Source: Lachnospiraceae bacterium
GTDB lineage: Bacteria > Bacillota > Clostridia > Lachnospirales > Lachnospiraceae
Direction of reading: 5' to 3'
DNA: 41,868 bases
NCBI GenBank assembly: GCA_014804655.1
Contig: JAAUZK010000007.1
Location: 34,416 to 76,283, forward strand
Under the pieces are notes generated by a model. The model saw only the letters and a program-made list of their open reading frames with translations. It had not been told where the DNA came from and did not search any database. Both the position numbers and the translations under genes were made by a program. Positions 24,610 through 31,803 of the stretch are shown here, one piece after another. Numbering within the stretch: the stretch's first letter is position 1; every line of letters starts with the position of its first letter.

Positions 24610-25902
24610 CTATTGCATGTAAGTACGCAGAACATACAGCGGCACATTCACCATCCACGCTTGTTCACGATAATTTGACATAGAACTTCTGACGGCATCT
24701 GATAATTCATACTTTTTGCATAATGCACGCAGGCTTTTCGCTTGTAGATTTTCTTCCGCCTTCACTTCTACCGGAATCACCTTACCTGCTCTCTGCACTA
24801 CAAAATCCACTTCACCGGAAGAGTTTTCCGCACTGTAATAATACAATTCCATGCCCGAAGAAACCAGCTCCTGCGCAACAAACTGTTCTGTCAACGCACC
24901 TTTAAATTCGGTAAAAATATCATTGCCTTCCAAAAGTGTAATAGCGTCCAAATTACACCTTGCCCCAAGCAAACCCACATCTGACATGTAAATTTTAAAA
25001 GAAGGCATATCCATGTAGGAGATTAACGGCATACCGGGTTTGCGTATCCGATAGCTCTTATGAATCAGCCCGCAATCCAAAAGCCATTGAATTGCAAGTT
25101 CAAAATCCTTAGCCCTTGCTCCCTCTCGCACCATTCCATAAATAAACTTTCGATTTTCCTTAGATAACTGCATTGGAATCGAATTCCAAACCATTTGAAT
25201 TCTCGGAACTGTTTCTTTCGGTGCGTGCTTGGAGAAATCATTCGCATAGTAAAGTAACAATTGTTGCTGTATCGTCCTCACTTCCTGCAGATCATCTGCT
25301 TCCAGATACGCAGACACCACTTCCGGCATACCACCTACATAATAGTATTTACGAAGCAGGTCGGCATATTTATCCGAAAGTGCATTAATCAAATCATAGT
25401 CTTTCTTTTCTGTTAGTTCCACCAACTGCTCCTGACCGACTGCAAGCAGAAACTCAGTGAAGTTAAGCGGATACAATGTCAGGAAATCAACCTTCCCCAC
25501 CGGAAAAGATGTACCTTCATGCAATGTAATACCGAGCAAAGAACCGGCTGCAACGATAGCATACTCCTTTGCATTCTCGTAAAAATACTTCAGCGCATTT
25601 AATGCCTTAGGAACCTCTTGTATTTCATCGAAAATCAAAAGTGTGTGTTCCGCTTCTATGTTCTTCCCACATTCAATTTTCAGCGCTGATATTATCCGCT
25701 CTATGTCATAATCCATTTCGAATACATTCTTCATGCGCTGGTTATTTTCAAAATTGATATATATTACATTTTCAAAATACCGCTTGCCAAATTCCCTCAT
25801 CAACCATGTCTTACCGACCTGCCTTGCGCCTTTGATAATCAATGGTTTTCGATTCCTTTTTTCTTTCCATTTCGCAAGTTCCCGCATTAGCAATCGTTCC
25901 AT
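24610..25902 (-). CDS. AAA ATPase with DUF4143 domain
   Basis: 430 aa. An N-terminal AAA domain has Walker A GARQVGKT (25-32) and Walker B LLIFDEIQ (Asp92, Glu93), and a middle part follows GSLLGITLHEGTSFPVGKV. The C-terminal DUF4143 region ends in ENSSGEVDFVVQRAGKVIPV and EVKA, a D-x(n)-E-x-K pattern like the PD-(D/E)xK nuclease fold. Such ATPases are common in multiple copies in gut Clostridia and their role is poorly known. GGGGTGA precedes the ATG. Just upstream lie four 32-bp direct repeats (25942-26072) that may control it. It is not in an operon with a clear partner. Confidence 0.9.
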   Translation of the reverse strand: MERLLMRELAKWKEKRNRKPLIIKGARQVGKTWLMREFGKRYFENVIYINFENNQRMKNVFEMDYDIERIISALKIECGKNIEAEHTLLIFDEIQEVPKALNALKYFYENAKEYAIVAAGSLLGITLHEGTSFPVGKVDFLTLYPLNFTEFLLAVGQEQLVELTEKKDYDLINALSDKYADLLRKYYYVGGMPEVVSAYLEADDLQEVRTIQQQLLLYYANDFSKHAPKETVPRIQMVWNSIPMQLSKENRKFIYGMVREGARAKDFELAIQWLLDCGLIHKSYRIRKPGMPLISYMDMPSFKIYMSDVGLLGARCNLDAITLLEGNDIFTEFKGALTEQFVAQELVSSGMELYYYSAENSSGEVDFVVQRAGKVIPVEVKAEENLQAKSLRALCKKYELSDAVRSSMSNYREQAWMVNVPLYVLRTYMQ

Positions 25903-25941
25903 ACAGTATCACCCCGCTTTATACCTATGATATGTAAGATT

Positions 25942-26072
25942 AACATTTTTTATGCGGAGTTTCAATCGCTTTTAACATTTTTTAGTCGGAGTTTTCAACT
26001 TCATCAACATTTTTCATGTGCAGTTTTAACATATTATAACACTTTTCAGTCGGACTTTTAGGCTTTCTTAAC
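25942..26072. repeat. Tandem 32-bp direct repeats upstream of the AAA/DUF4143 gene
   Basis: Units begin AAC at 25942, 25974, 26006, 26038 and (partial) 26070, an exact 32-bp spacing. The first about 22 positions are conserved, near AACATTTTTTAGTCGGAGTT, and the last about 10 vary. On the minus strand (the direction of the ATPase gene) each unit reads ACTCCGACT, then AAAAATGTT. The nearest unit begins about 40 bp before the ATPase start codon. The unit at 26038 adjoins a minus-strand TGTTATAAT, an extended -10-like sequence. They are candidate iterons or tandem promoter-like units. Confidence 0.8.
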
Positions 26073-26073
26073 A

Positions 26074-26406
26074 CTATTCCCTTATAAATGCAGAATCTGT
26101 TACAGGAGCGCCATTTTCATCAGAGACGTATCGTTCCACCCTCATATGTAAATCATATTTTTCTCGAAGTTCAGTAATTCTTGCCATCATTGGTGACGCA
26201 TGATGTACATCAATTGAGTGCTGGTCTTTCCAACTGTCAATTAAAAGCACCGTTTCCTGATCTTCCATCGGGAAAAAGTATTCATACTTAAGATTCCCTT
26301 CCTCTGCACGAATGTCACTGACAATTCCATTTGCAACCATTTCTTCCGCAAATTTCTTAGCATTTCCACTCACACCACTATAATAGATATTCACTGTAAT
26401 AGCCAT
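26074..26406 (-). CDS. Antibiotic biosynthesis monooxygenase-like (quinol monooxygenase) protein
   Basis: 110 aa, the ABM/YgiN ferredoxin-like size. ITVNIYYSG, AKKFAEEMVANGIVSDIRAEEGNLKYEYFFP, LLIDSWKDQHSIDVHHASPMMARITEL and MRVERY follow the pattern (the His-containing HHASP segment corresponds to the usual HxxSP/F). The ATG at 26406 follows GGAG by 8 nt; the longer in-frame start is less well placed. The substrate is unknown. The preceding HAD gene is 33 bp upstream, so the two are probably co-transcribed. Confidence 0.85.
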   Translation of the reverse strand: MAITVNIYYSGVSGNAKKFAEEMVANGIVSDIRAEEGNLKYEYFFPMEDQETVLLIDSWKDQHSIDVHHASPMMARITELREKYDLHMRVERYVSDENGAPVTDSAFIRE

Positions 26407-26439
26407 TTGCTTATCTCCGTTAGCTTCCAACTCAATCCA

Positions 26440-27243
26440 CTACTTATAGTTACCATTCACTAAGAACTCGTTTCCCAAATACTCCGCAATCCCGTCCTCA
26501 TCATTACTGCCGATCACCAAGTCCGCCTTCATCTTAACCTCGTCTATTGCGTTGCCCATGGCAATGCCCTTACCGCATAGCGTAAGCATCCCTATGTCGG
26601 CATAATCATCACCGAAAGCCGTCATCTCTTCCGTACTGATCCCACATACTGCGCTGATCTCCAGAATAGCGTTTTCCTTCGTAGCAGTCTTCTTCGTAAA
26701 CTTATACCAGTATCCGTCCGAAAAGCGAATGCAGTCACAATCCGGCAGCACATCCCGCAGCCTCTTTGCCTGACGCTCATCAAATATTTCCACACACATC
26801 TTGAGAGAGCTCTCGTTAAAATCCTCGAAATCCGTATAAACGCTGTCTCCCCAGCTCTGATCCTGTTTCTTGGGATCAATTTTATAATTCCAGTAATGGT
26901 TATCGATGGTATCGATCGTAATCTCGCAGTCAGCGCCGCATACTTCTCTGGACGCCGCAATCATCTGCCTTGTTTCTTCTTCGGAAAACACAGCCTTGTA
27001 TATGTATTCGTTGTTGTATTTTACCAATGCGCCACCGCTTACGATAAGCACATTCGGCTGTAATTCCTCAATAAAAGACAACGCATTCTGTTCGCTTCTG
27101 GAGGTGGATACACCAACCATTATACCTTGATTTCTGCAATCCCGTAACGCCTTTAGGGTTACTTGAGAGATTGTTTTATCACTACGAAGCAGCGTTCCGT
27201 CCAGATCAAACAAAAGAAGTCTGCAATTATTCATTTTATCCAT
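26440..27243 (-). CDS. HAD superfamily phosphatase, Cof type
   Basis: 267 aa. Motif I is LLLFDLDGTLL (Asp13 nucleophile, Asp15). Motif II is VGVSTSRS. Motif III Lys is in KKTATKENAI, and motif IV is FGDDYADIGML followed by GIAMGNAIDEVK, the C2-cap Cof/YbjI type that dephosphorylates sugar or cofactor phosphates. The start codon closely follows GGGAGGGG. It is upstream of the ABM gene in the same direction. Confidence 0.9.
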   Translation of the reverse strand: MDKMNNCRLLLFDLDGTLLRSDKTISQVTLKALRDCRNQGIMVGVSTSRSEQNALSFIEELQPNVLIVSGGALVKYNNEYIYKAVFSEEETRQMIAASREVCGADCEITIDTIDNHYWNYKIDPKKQDQSWGDSVYTDFEDFNESSLKMCVEIFDERQAKRLRDVLPDCDCIRFSDGYWYKFTKKTATKENAILEISAVCGISTEEMTAFGDDYADIGMLTLCGKGIAMGNAIDEVKMKADLVIGSNDEDGIAEYLGNEFLVNGNYK

Positions 27244-27585
27244 ACCCCTCCCTCTCGATATGGGTAGATTATCCCATAATTGCTTTTTACCTGCAACATA
27301 TTATTTATTATTACGAATAATCATAACTATAATTACTTTCTGACACACCCATGACATCAAGCAGGCAAAAAATCAGATACTGTGGCTATGACTCACCCAT
27401 CGGCTTTTAAATACAGTTTCAGGCGATACTATGTGAATTGCAACAAATTTAGCAATTGTTGAATCTCTGTAAGCTATCACTTATACTATGTTCTAGAAAG
27501 ATTTAAAAAGCAAATCTTTCTAATACAGGAGAAAGTCTCTGCCGAGCCATTCTTCATAATCTTGTAGAATCAACAAGGAGTGCCT
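27244..27585. other. 342-bp divergent intergenic region
   Basis: AT-rich gap between the HAD gene (minus) and WYL gene (plus), so it must hold promoters for both. The one clear structure is an inverted repeat GAAAGATTT (27496-27504) and AAATCTTTC (27512-27520), about 65 bp before the WYL start, a candidate operator. No coding sequence was seen. Confidence 0.4.
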
Positions 27586-28500
27586 ATGAAACTAGAACGC
27601 CTATATGCTATCACGGTATATCTTTTAAATCACGGAAGAACATCAGCAAGCGAACTGGCGAAGCACTTCGAAGTGTCGCTTAGAACGATACAACGGGATA
27701 TGGACTCTCTGTGTCTGGCGGGCATCCCTGTTATCTCCATTGCCGGAGCATCCGGCGGTTATGAAATATCCGAAAATTACAGGCTGGAACAAGGCTTCGC
27801 CACCACGGACGATTATTCCAATATTCAGACCGCACTACAAGGTCTGGTATCGGCTACCGGCGACCCGAAAGCAAAGCATACGCTGGAAAAAATAGTGCAT
27901 ATGTCAAATCCAAACGCCAACAGCATCATTCTGGATTTTTCTGTTTTGCAGGAAGACGACCGGAATACTTTACAATTACTACAGACTGCCGTAAGCGAAA
28001 AACGCACTGTTACTTTTACTTATACAAATAACAACAACGAAACAAGAACACACAGCGTAGAGCCGCTCGCCGTCATATACCGCTGGTATGCATGGTATCT
28101 CCTTGCTTATTCCAAAGTCAAAAATGACTATCGCACCTATAAACTTGTACGGATGAGCAGTCTAAAAGTGACCGATACTCCTTTTACAAAAGAACACGAA
28201 TCCGCAGGCACCATCATGGAAATGCTTGACCAAACGGATTCCCGCCAATATACCGAAATACTCATAAAATGCAAAGAACCCGCCAAAGCACGAGTAGTTG
28301 AATACCTGAAAGGAACCGTGACGGAAAATCTTTCGGACGGCGGTGCTGTCATCAAGGCTACTGTGGTTGAAAACGAGCAGTTCTGGCTCGGAACGCTTTT
28401 ATCCATGGGCGACAATGTAGAAATTATTGCACCGGATAAGATCCGCAAACGATTACTTGAATCTGCCGAAAAAATTGTTTCTTTATACAGAGAACTATGA
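27586..28500 (+). CDS. WYL-domain transcriptional regulator (YafY family)
   Basis: 304 aa. An N-terminal HTH (RLYAITVYLLNHGRTSASELAK, then HFEVSLRTIQRDMDSLCLAGIPV) is followed by the WYL domain (about 135-210, VEPLAVIYRWYAWYLLAYSKVKNDYRTYKLVRM) and the C-terminal extension VVENEQFWLGTLLSMGDNVEII. It probably binds a ligand or nucleic acid through WYL and controls neighbouring genes. The ATG at 27586 is 5 nt after AAGGAG. It is followed by a GNAT gene, a frequent kind of neighbour. Confidence 0.9.
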   Translation: MKLERLYAITVYLLNHGRTSASELAKHFEVSLRTIQRDMDSLCLAGIPVISIAGASGGYEISENYRLEQGFATTDDYSNIQTALQGLVSATGDPKAKHTLEKIVHMSNPNANSIILDFSVLQEDDRNTLQLLQTAVSEKRTVTFTYTNNNNETRTHSVEPLAVIYRWYAWYLLAYSKVKNDYRTYKLVRMSSLKVTDTPFTKEHESAGTIMEMLDQTDSRQYTEILIKCKEPAKARVVEYLKGTVTENLSDGGAVIKATVVENEQFWLGTLLSMGDNVEIIAPDKIRKRLLESAEKIVSLYREL

Positions 28501-28612
28501 CATTCTGTTGTCGTATATGCCGTGATATACTGGTCGCAAGACAAACGTCTGAAACGTGTTTTCCACTTTTTCGGGCAAGACCCTATAAACTTTGAAACCG
28601 GAGGTATAACAA

Positions 28613-29182
28613 ATGAATCCATATGAAAAATGTCCTGTTTACGAAAATGAAAACTATCTTTTAAGGCTTATTGAAGCTTCGGACGCACCCGACCTGCTTC
28701 TCGTGTATTCCGATGAAAGAGCCGTGCCGTTCTTCAACAGCGATAACTGCAACGGTGACGACTTCCACTACACCACTTTAGAACGTATGCAGAACGCCGT
28801 AGATTTTTGGCTACAGGCACACACAGAAGGCTGGTTTGTACGCTGGGTAATTATCGACAAGAATATCGGACATGCCATAGGAACGATTGAATTATTTAAC
28901 CGTCAGGCGAATGATTATTTCAATAACTGCGGGCTGCTTCGATTAGATGTAAGAAGCGATTATGAACGTGCGGAGAGTATCTTTGAAATACTGTCTCTGA
29001 TCGTGCCGCCGACCTTCGAGCTATTTGGCTGTCAGATGATTGCCACCAAGGTTCCGTCTTTTGCATTGGAACGGAAAATTGCTGTAGAGAGATTGGAATT
29101 TGCATTGTCAGAAGAAGCTTTGGTCGGCGGAGATGATGGAAAGCATTATAAGGATTATTATGTGTTGCAGGGAAAAGTTTAA
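28613..29182 (+). CDS. GNAT family N-acetyltransferase (RimJ/RimL-like)
   Basis: 189 aa. It starts PYEKCPVYENENYLLRLIEA, like RimJ/RimL acetyltransferases (LRLR-x-ED-type start), with VRWVIIDKNIGHAIGTIELFN and LRLDVRSDYERAESIFEIL in the acetyl-CoA region. The canonical QxxGxG/A loop reads RSDYERAES, so cofactor binding may be altered. GGAGG precedes the ATG. It is about 110 bp after the WYL regulator, which may control it. Confidence 0.75.
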   Translation: MNPYEKCPVYENENYLLRLIEASDAPDLLLVYSDERAVPFFNSDNCNGDDFHYTTLERMQNAVDFWLQAHTEGWFVRWVIIDKNIGHAIGTIELFNRQANDYFNNCGLLRLDVRSDYERAESIFEILSLIVPPTFELFGCQMIATKVPSFALERKIAVERLEFALSEEALVGGDDGKHYKDYYVLQGKV

Positions 29183-29243
29183 AACTGTGATAAGACAATC
29201 AAATTAGGTGCATAGATTGCTGTTTTCTAAAATGTTAATTTGC

Positions 29244-29277
29244 GTTGCTGGCGGCAACGGGAAAGTTTGCCTATAAT
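29244..29277 (+). promoter_or_regulatory. Putative promoter with inverted repeat for the XRE gene
   Basis: TATAAT at 29272-29277 lies 35 bp before the XRE start codon. An inverted repeat GTTGC-TGGCG-GCAAC (29244-29258) covers the expected -35 position, where no good -35 hexamer is visible. An autoregulatory operator is plausible. Confidence 0.4.
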
Positions 29278-29311
29278 AGTGGTAACAACTGAAAAAAGGA
29301 GGCTATCCCTA

Positions 29312-29821
29312 ATGCTCAACGAAAATATTAAAGCAATCAGAAAATCAAAAGGACTTTCGCAACAAGAGCTTGCTGTCAAGCTGAACGTGGTGCGACAAAC
29401 AGTTTCTAAATGGGAGCAAGGCTTGTCAGTTCCCGATTCTGATATGTTGATCTCCATATCGGAAGTTCTTGAAACACCTGTGAGTACGTTACTTGGAGAA
29501 AACGTCATTGAATCAAAAATTGATGACTTAAAGGCGATTTCCGCAAAACTGGAGGTGATAAACCTACAACTAGCACAGAGAAAAACCACAAGAAAAAATT
29601 TTCTACATTGGCTTCTTATCTTATTATGTGTAGCCATCGTAGCAATTTCTGCAATCTTATTGGCATTAGAAAGTCCTTACTTGGGTTGGGATTATAGTGA
29701 TCCTGAAACCGCCGTTCTTGGAGTGGTATTTCACTCGTTTGAATGGCTGTTTGTCAGAGCAGCACCGATTATTCTTATTGGTGCAATCATTGGAATTTTC
29801 TTAACACGTAAGAAAGAATAA
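29312..29821 (+). CDS. XRE family HTH regulator with C-terminal membrane segment
   Basis: 169 aa. A lambda-repressor-like HTH (1-60: LNENIKAIRKSKGLSQQELA, then VKLNVVRQTVSKWEQGLSVPDSDML) and a short coiled segment are followed by two hydrophobic helices, WLLILLCVAIVAISAILLAL (about 108-127) and APIILIGAIIGIFLT near the C-terminus. Membrane-anchored XRE proteins of this layout are common in Firmicutes. The ATG at 29312 is 9 nt after AAAGGAGG. Signal and targets are unknown. Confidence 0.88.
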   Translation: MLNENIKAIRKSKGLSQQELAVKLNVVRQTVSKWEQGLSVPDSDMLISISEVLETPVSTLLGENVIESKIDDLKAISAKLEVINLQLAQRKTTRKNFLHWLLILLCVAIVAISAILLALESPYLGWDYSDPETAVLGVVFHSFEWLFVRAAPIILIGAIIGIFLTRKKE

Positions 29822-29866
29822 AACTATACAAGCCGCCAAACCCTTAGTTCTCGAACGATTTCACTA

Positions 29867-29899
29867 GATTGAATCAGTGCTGTCAGCACTGATTCAATC
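29867..29899. repeat. Perfect 15-bp inverted repeat
   Basis: GATTGAATCAGTGCT (29867-29881) and AGCACTGATTCAATC (29885-29899) are exact complements around a 3-nt loop. There is no T-run on either strand. It lies about 45 bp past the XRE stop, in a 421-bp gap (29822-30242) that otherwise holds gene remnants on the minus strand. Confidence 0.6.
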
Positions 29900-30118
29900 C
29901 ATAGTATAAGTACATTCCACGGCATTAATATAATATAAATAATCATCAACACTCGGAGTCACCTGAAAATTCGGATTGCAGCATCCGCATCGCCATATAG
30001 TGCTGCCACCGAGCTGATAGGAAATTCCCGAAGCACATTTCCCGGAAATTCTGTTGGCACAGCCATTGTCACTGATTAGAAAATTGCTGATAACACTCCT
30101 GGGGCAATTTTTTTCAAA
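29894..30118 (-). pseudogene. Open frame without start, Cys-rich (possible gene remnant)
   Basis: A 74-codon minus-strand frame, bounded by TGA codons, has no ATG, GTG or TTG in a usable position. Its product contains ISYQLGGSTIWRCGCCNPNF and VDDYLYYINAVECTYTMD, which reads like real protein, with Cys-rich and Tyr-rich parts. The stop lies inside the perfect hairpin. It partly overlaps the broken MerR frame. It could be the 3' end of a decayed gene or chance. Confidence 0.2.
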
Positions 30119-30246
30119 TCATATAAAAGAGAAGCTTCATCATATAATCTGTAAGCATAGTCATCACTTCGTATACTTTCTATCAAACCCATATCTTCAT
30201 AATAGCGAAGAGTCAAATCTACCTATTGAATCTCGTAGACTTTCAT
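30076..30246 (-). pseudogene. MerR-family regulator remnant with in-frame stop
   Basis: The ATG at 30246 overlaps the stop of the AraC-kinase gene (ATGA). The frame reads MKVYEIQ, then TAG, then VDLTLRYYEDMGLIESIRSD, DYAYRLYDEASLLYDLKKIA and stops at 30076. TLRYYEDMGLI...YRLYDE is the MerR helix-turn-helix and wing. Compared with intact MerR proteins the first helix-turn-helix has lost several residues at the stop codon, and the rest of the protein is missing. It was probably once the second gene of a coupled operon. Confidence 0.7.
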
Positions 30247-31544
30247 TGCCATTCCTGCAACAACAGCAAATCAAAATTCTCCAATATACTTTTTGTCATT
30301 CGCTTATTCACTTCGTACACATCCTTATATTTCTCCTGTTCCGAAAACCACGCCGTTGCCTGAAGCTGATTCGAAAGCACCACATAAGGAATCGCTTTTC
30401 TTTCATCATCCGACAATTTGGCTACCGTATCATAGCCGTACATGATTTCCTTATAGATTTCGATCCACTTAGCAAATCTGTCTCCCTCCGAGTAAAATTC
30501 CGAAAGAATAGCTGTTGCGGCATAGCACGGATCAAAAATCCTAATGTTTCGTTCGCTCAACTCAAATTCAATAATGCCCCATTTGCTTCCTTCTAAAATA
30601 ATATTACTCGGACTGAGATTGCGATGAATGATCTGCTGCGGCAGTCCCGCATATAAACCGCCAAATTCCTCTGTGTACTTTCTGTATACTGCATTTGAAA
30701 TAATATTTGCTTTTTGAAGCATAGGTATTGCCCAATTTACAACGCCCTCATACAAATTCGCCTCATCAACAACGATATCAATGTCAGATAACGCCATACT
30801 CAAGTGTCCTATGACCTCTCCGATAAACCGTGCATCTCCTTTCGCGTCTTCTCTAAAAAGATCTTGTGGTAAAATCTGCTGTCCCTGTATGCGTTTCGTA
30901 AGACAGCAATATAACTGTCCATATTGTACATACTTTTCGCCGCTGCCGGTTTCAACCGGCGTTGCCGCAAGTAAACCTTCTTTTTCCAACGCCTCCGAGA
31001 TTTTTATATGGTTTTTCAGTTTTCCCAGATTTGTTGATAATTTTAAAACATACTTATCATCTACATAGTATAATGAATCGCTCTTTATACCTGTTCCTTC
31101 ATAAATCACATCCCGGATCGTTACATCATCCATTCCCCAGTATGTTGACAGTAATTCCGTAATCTGCTTATGTGATACCATAATCGGCTCCTCCTGTAAT
31201 ATGCTTATTTTGTATGGTTTTATAATCTTAAAATTGCTTAAGTAGAAAGACGGAGTACAGCCAAATTCCCTCAAAAATGCTTTGTAGAATCCGGCATAAG
31301 TATCAAATCCATATAACAGAGCAGCATCTGCCTTTTTCATCCCTTTGCTCATTTCATAAACTGCATACAACAGCCTTCGCCTCGTAATATACTGCATGAC
31401 AGGTATTCCGACGATCGATGTAAACAGCCGGTAATAATGAAATAATGAAAACCCGGCCTTTACGCTCAATTCCTGTGCCGTAAGTTCCGAACGCAGATTA
31501 TTCTCAATATAATCAATACTGCCTTGTATAATGTGACGATACAC
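30243..31544 (-). CDS. AraC-type HTH fused to APH-like (pseudo)kinase domain
   Basis: 433 aa. An AraC double HTH occupies residues 1-105 (IDYIENNLRSELTAQELSVK, then LLYGFDTYAGFYKAFLREFG). A domain resembling aminoglycoside/choline kinases follows (about 140-430): KYVLKLS with Lys168, IIHRNLSPSNIIL (306-318) and IIEFEL (324-329). In active APH kinases the loop is H-x-D-x4-N and is followed by a metal-binding Asp; here they are Asn309 and Glu326, so phosphotransfer is doubtful. The start is GTG with AAGGA 9 nt upstream. The product may sense a small molecule bound in the kinase fold (inference). The stop overlaps the MerR remnant. Confidence 0.85.
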   Translation of the reverse strand: MYRHIIQGSIDYIENNLRSELTAQELSVKAGFSLFHYYRLFTSIVGIPVMQYITRRRLLYAVYEMSKGMKKADAALLYGFDTYAGFYKAFLREFGCTPSFYLSNFKIIKPYKISILQEEPIMVSHKQITELLSTYWGMDDVTIRDVIYEGTGIKSDSLYYVDDKYVLKLSTNLGKLKNHIKISEALEKEGLLAATPVETGSGEKYVQYGQLYCCLTKRIQGQQILPQDLFREDAKGDARFIGEVIGHLSMALSDIDIVVDEANLYEGVVNWAIPMLQKANIISNAVYRKYTEEFGGLYAGLPQQIIHRNLSPSNIILEGSKWGIIEFELSERNIRIFDPCYAATAILSEFYSEGDRFAKWIEIYKEIMYGYDTVAKLSDDERKAIPYVVLSNQLQATAWFSEQEKYKDVYEVNKRMTKSILENFDLLLLQEWQ

Positions 31545-31690
31545 GTTTTCTCATCCTTCCTTCATTGTAGCTACAGCTATATCATAGCAGACTTTTTTAT
31601 CGTTTGATTTCCGGAATTGCTTTTTTCATAAAGAAAGTGGGCTGCAGCATGGCTGCCTCCCGCTCGTGCAAAACTTATCCTGTGTATTAT

Positions 31691-31731
31691 GAAAGGCAGA
31701 GCTTTCCTATGCCGGAAACACCCTGCCTTTC
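31691..31731 (-). terminator. Hairpin downstream of the secreted GH53 gene
   Basis: GAAAGGCAG (31691-31699) pairs perfectly with CTGCCTTTC (31723-31731), with a secondary short stem inside the loop. It lies 73 bp beyond the GH53 stop on the minus strand, and the tail is only moderately T-rich. It may be a terminator. The rest of the 31545-31803 gap shows nothing else. Confidence 0.4.
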
Positions 31732-31803
31732 AATTATTGACAAATATTATTTACACACAATTATGCATATTCTTATGCACGAAAGCTTTCACCTTATCGA
31801 TAA

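Noticed and set aside
23348..25902. Anti-phage defence island (DUF5131, TfoX_C, AAA/DUF4143)
   Set aside because: The genes have separate spacing and no nuclease, toxin, methyltransferase or reverse transcriptase partner. A shared function is not supported.
25942..26072. CRISPR array
   Set aside because: The units are degenerate, the variable part is only about 10 bp, there is no cas gene, and no leader. The layout fits iterons or promoter-like units instead.
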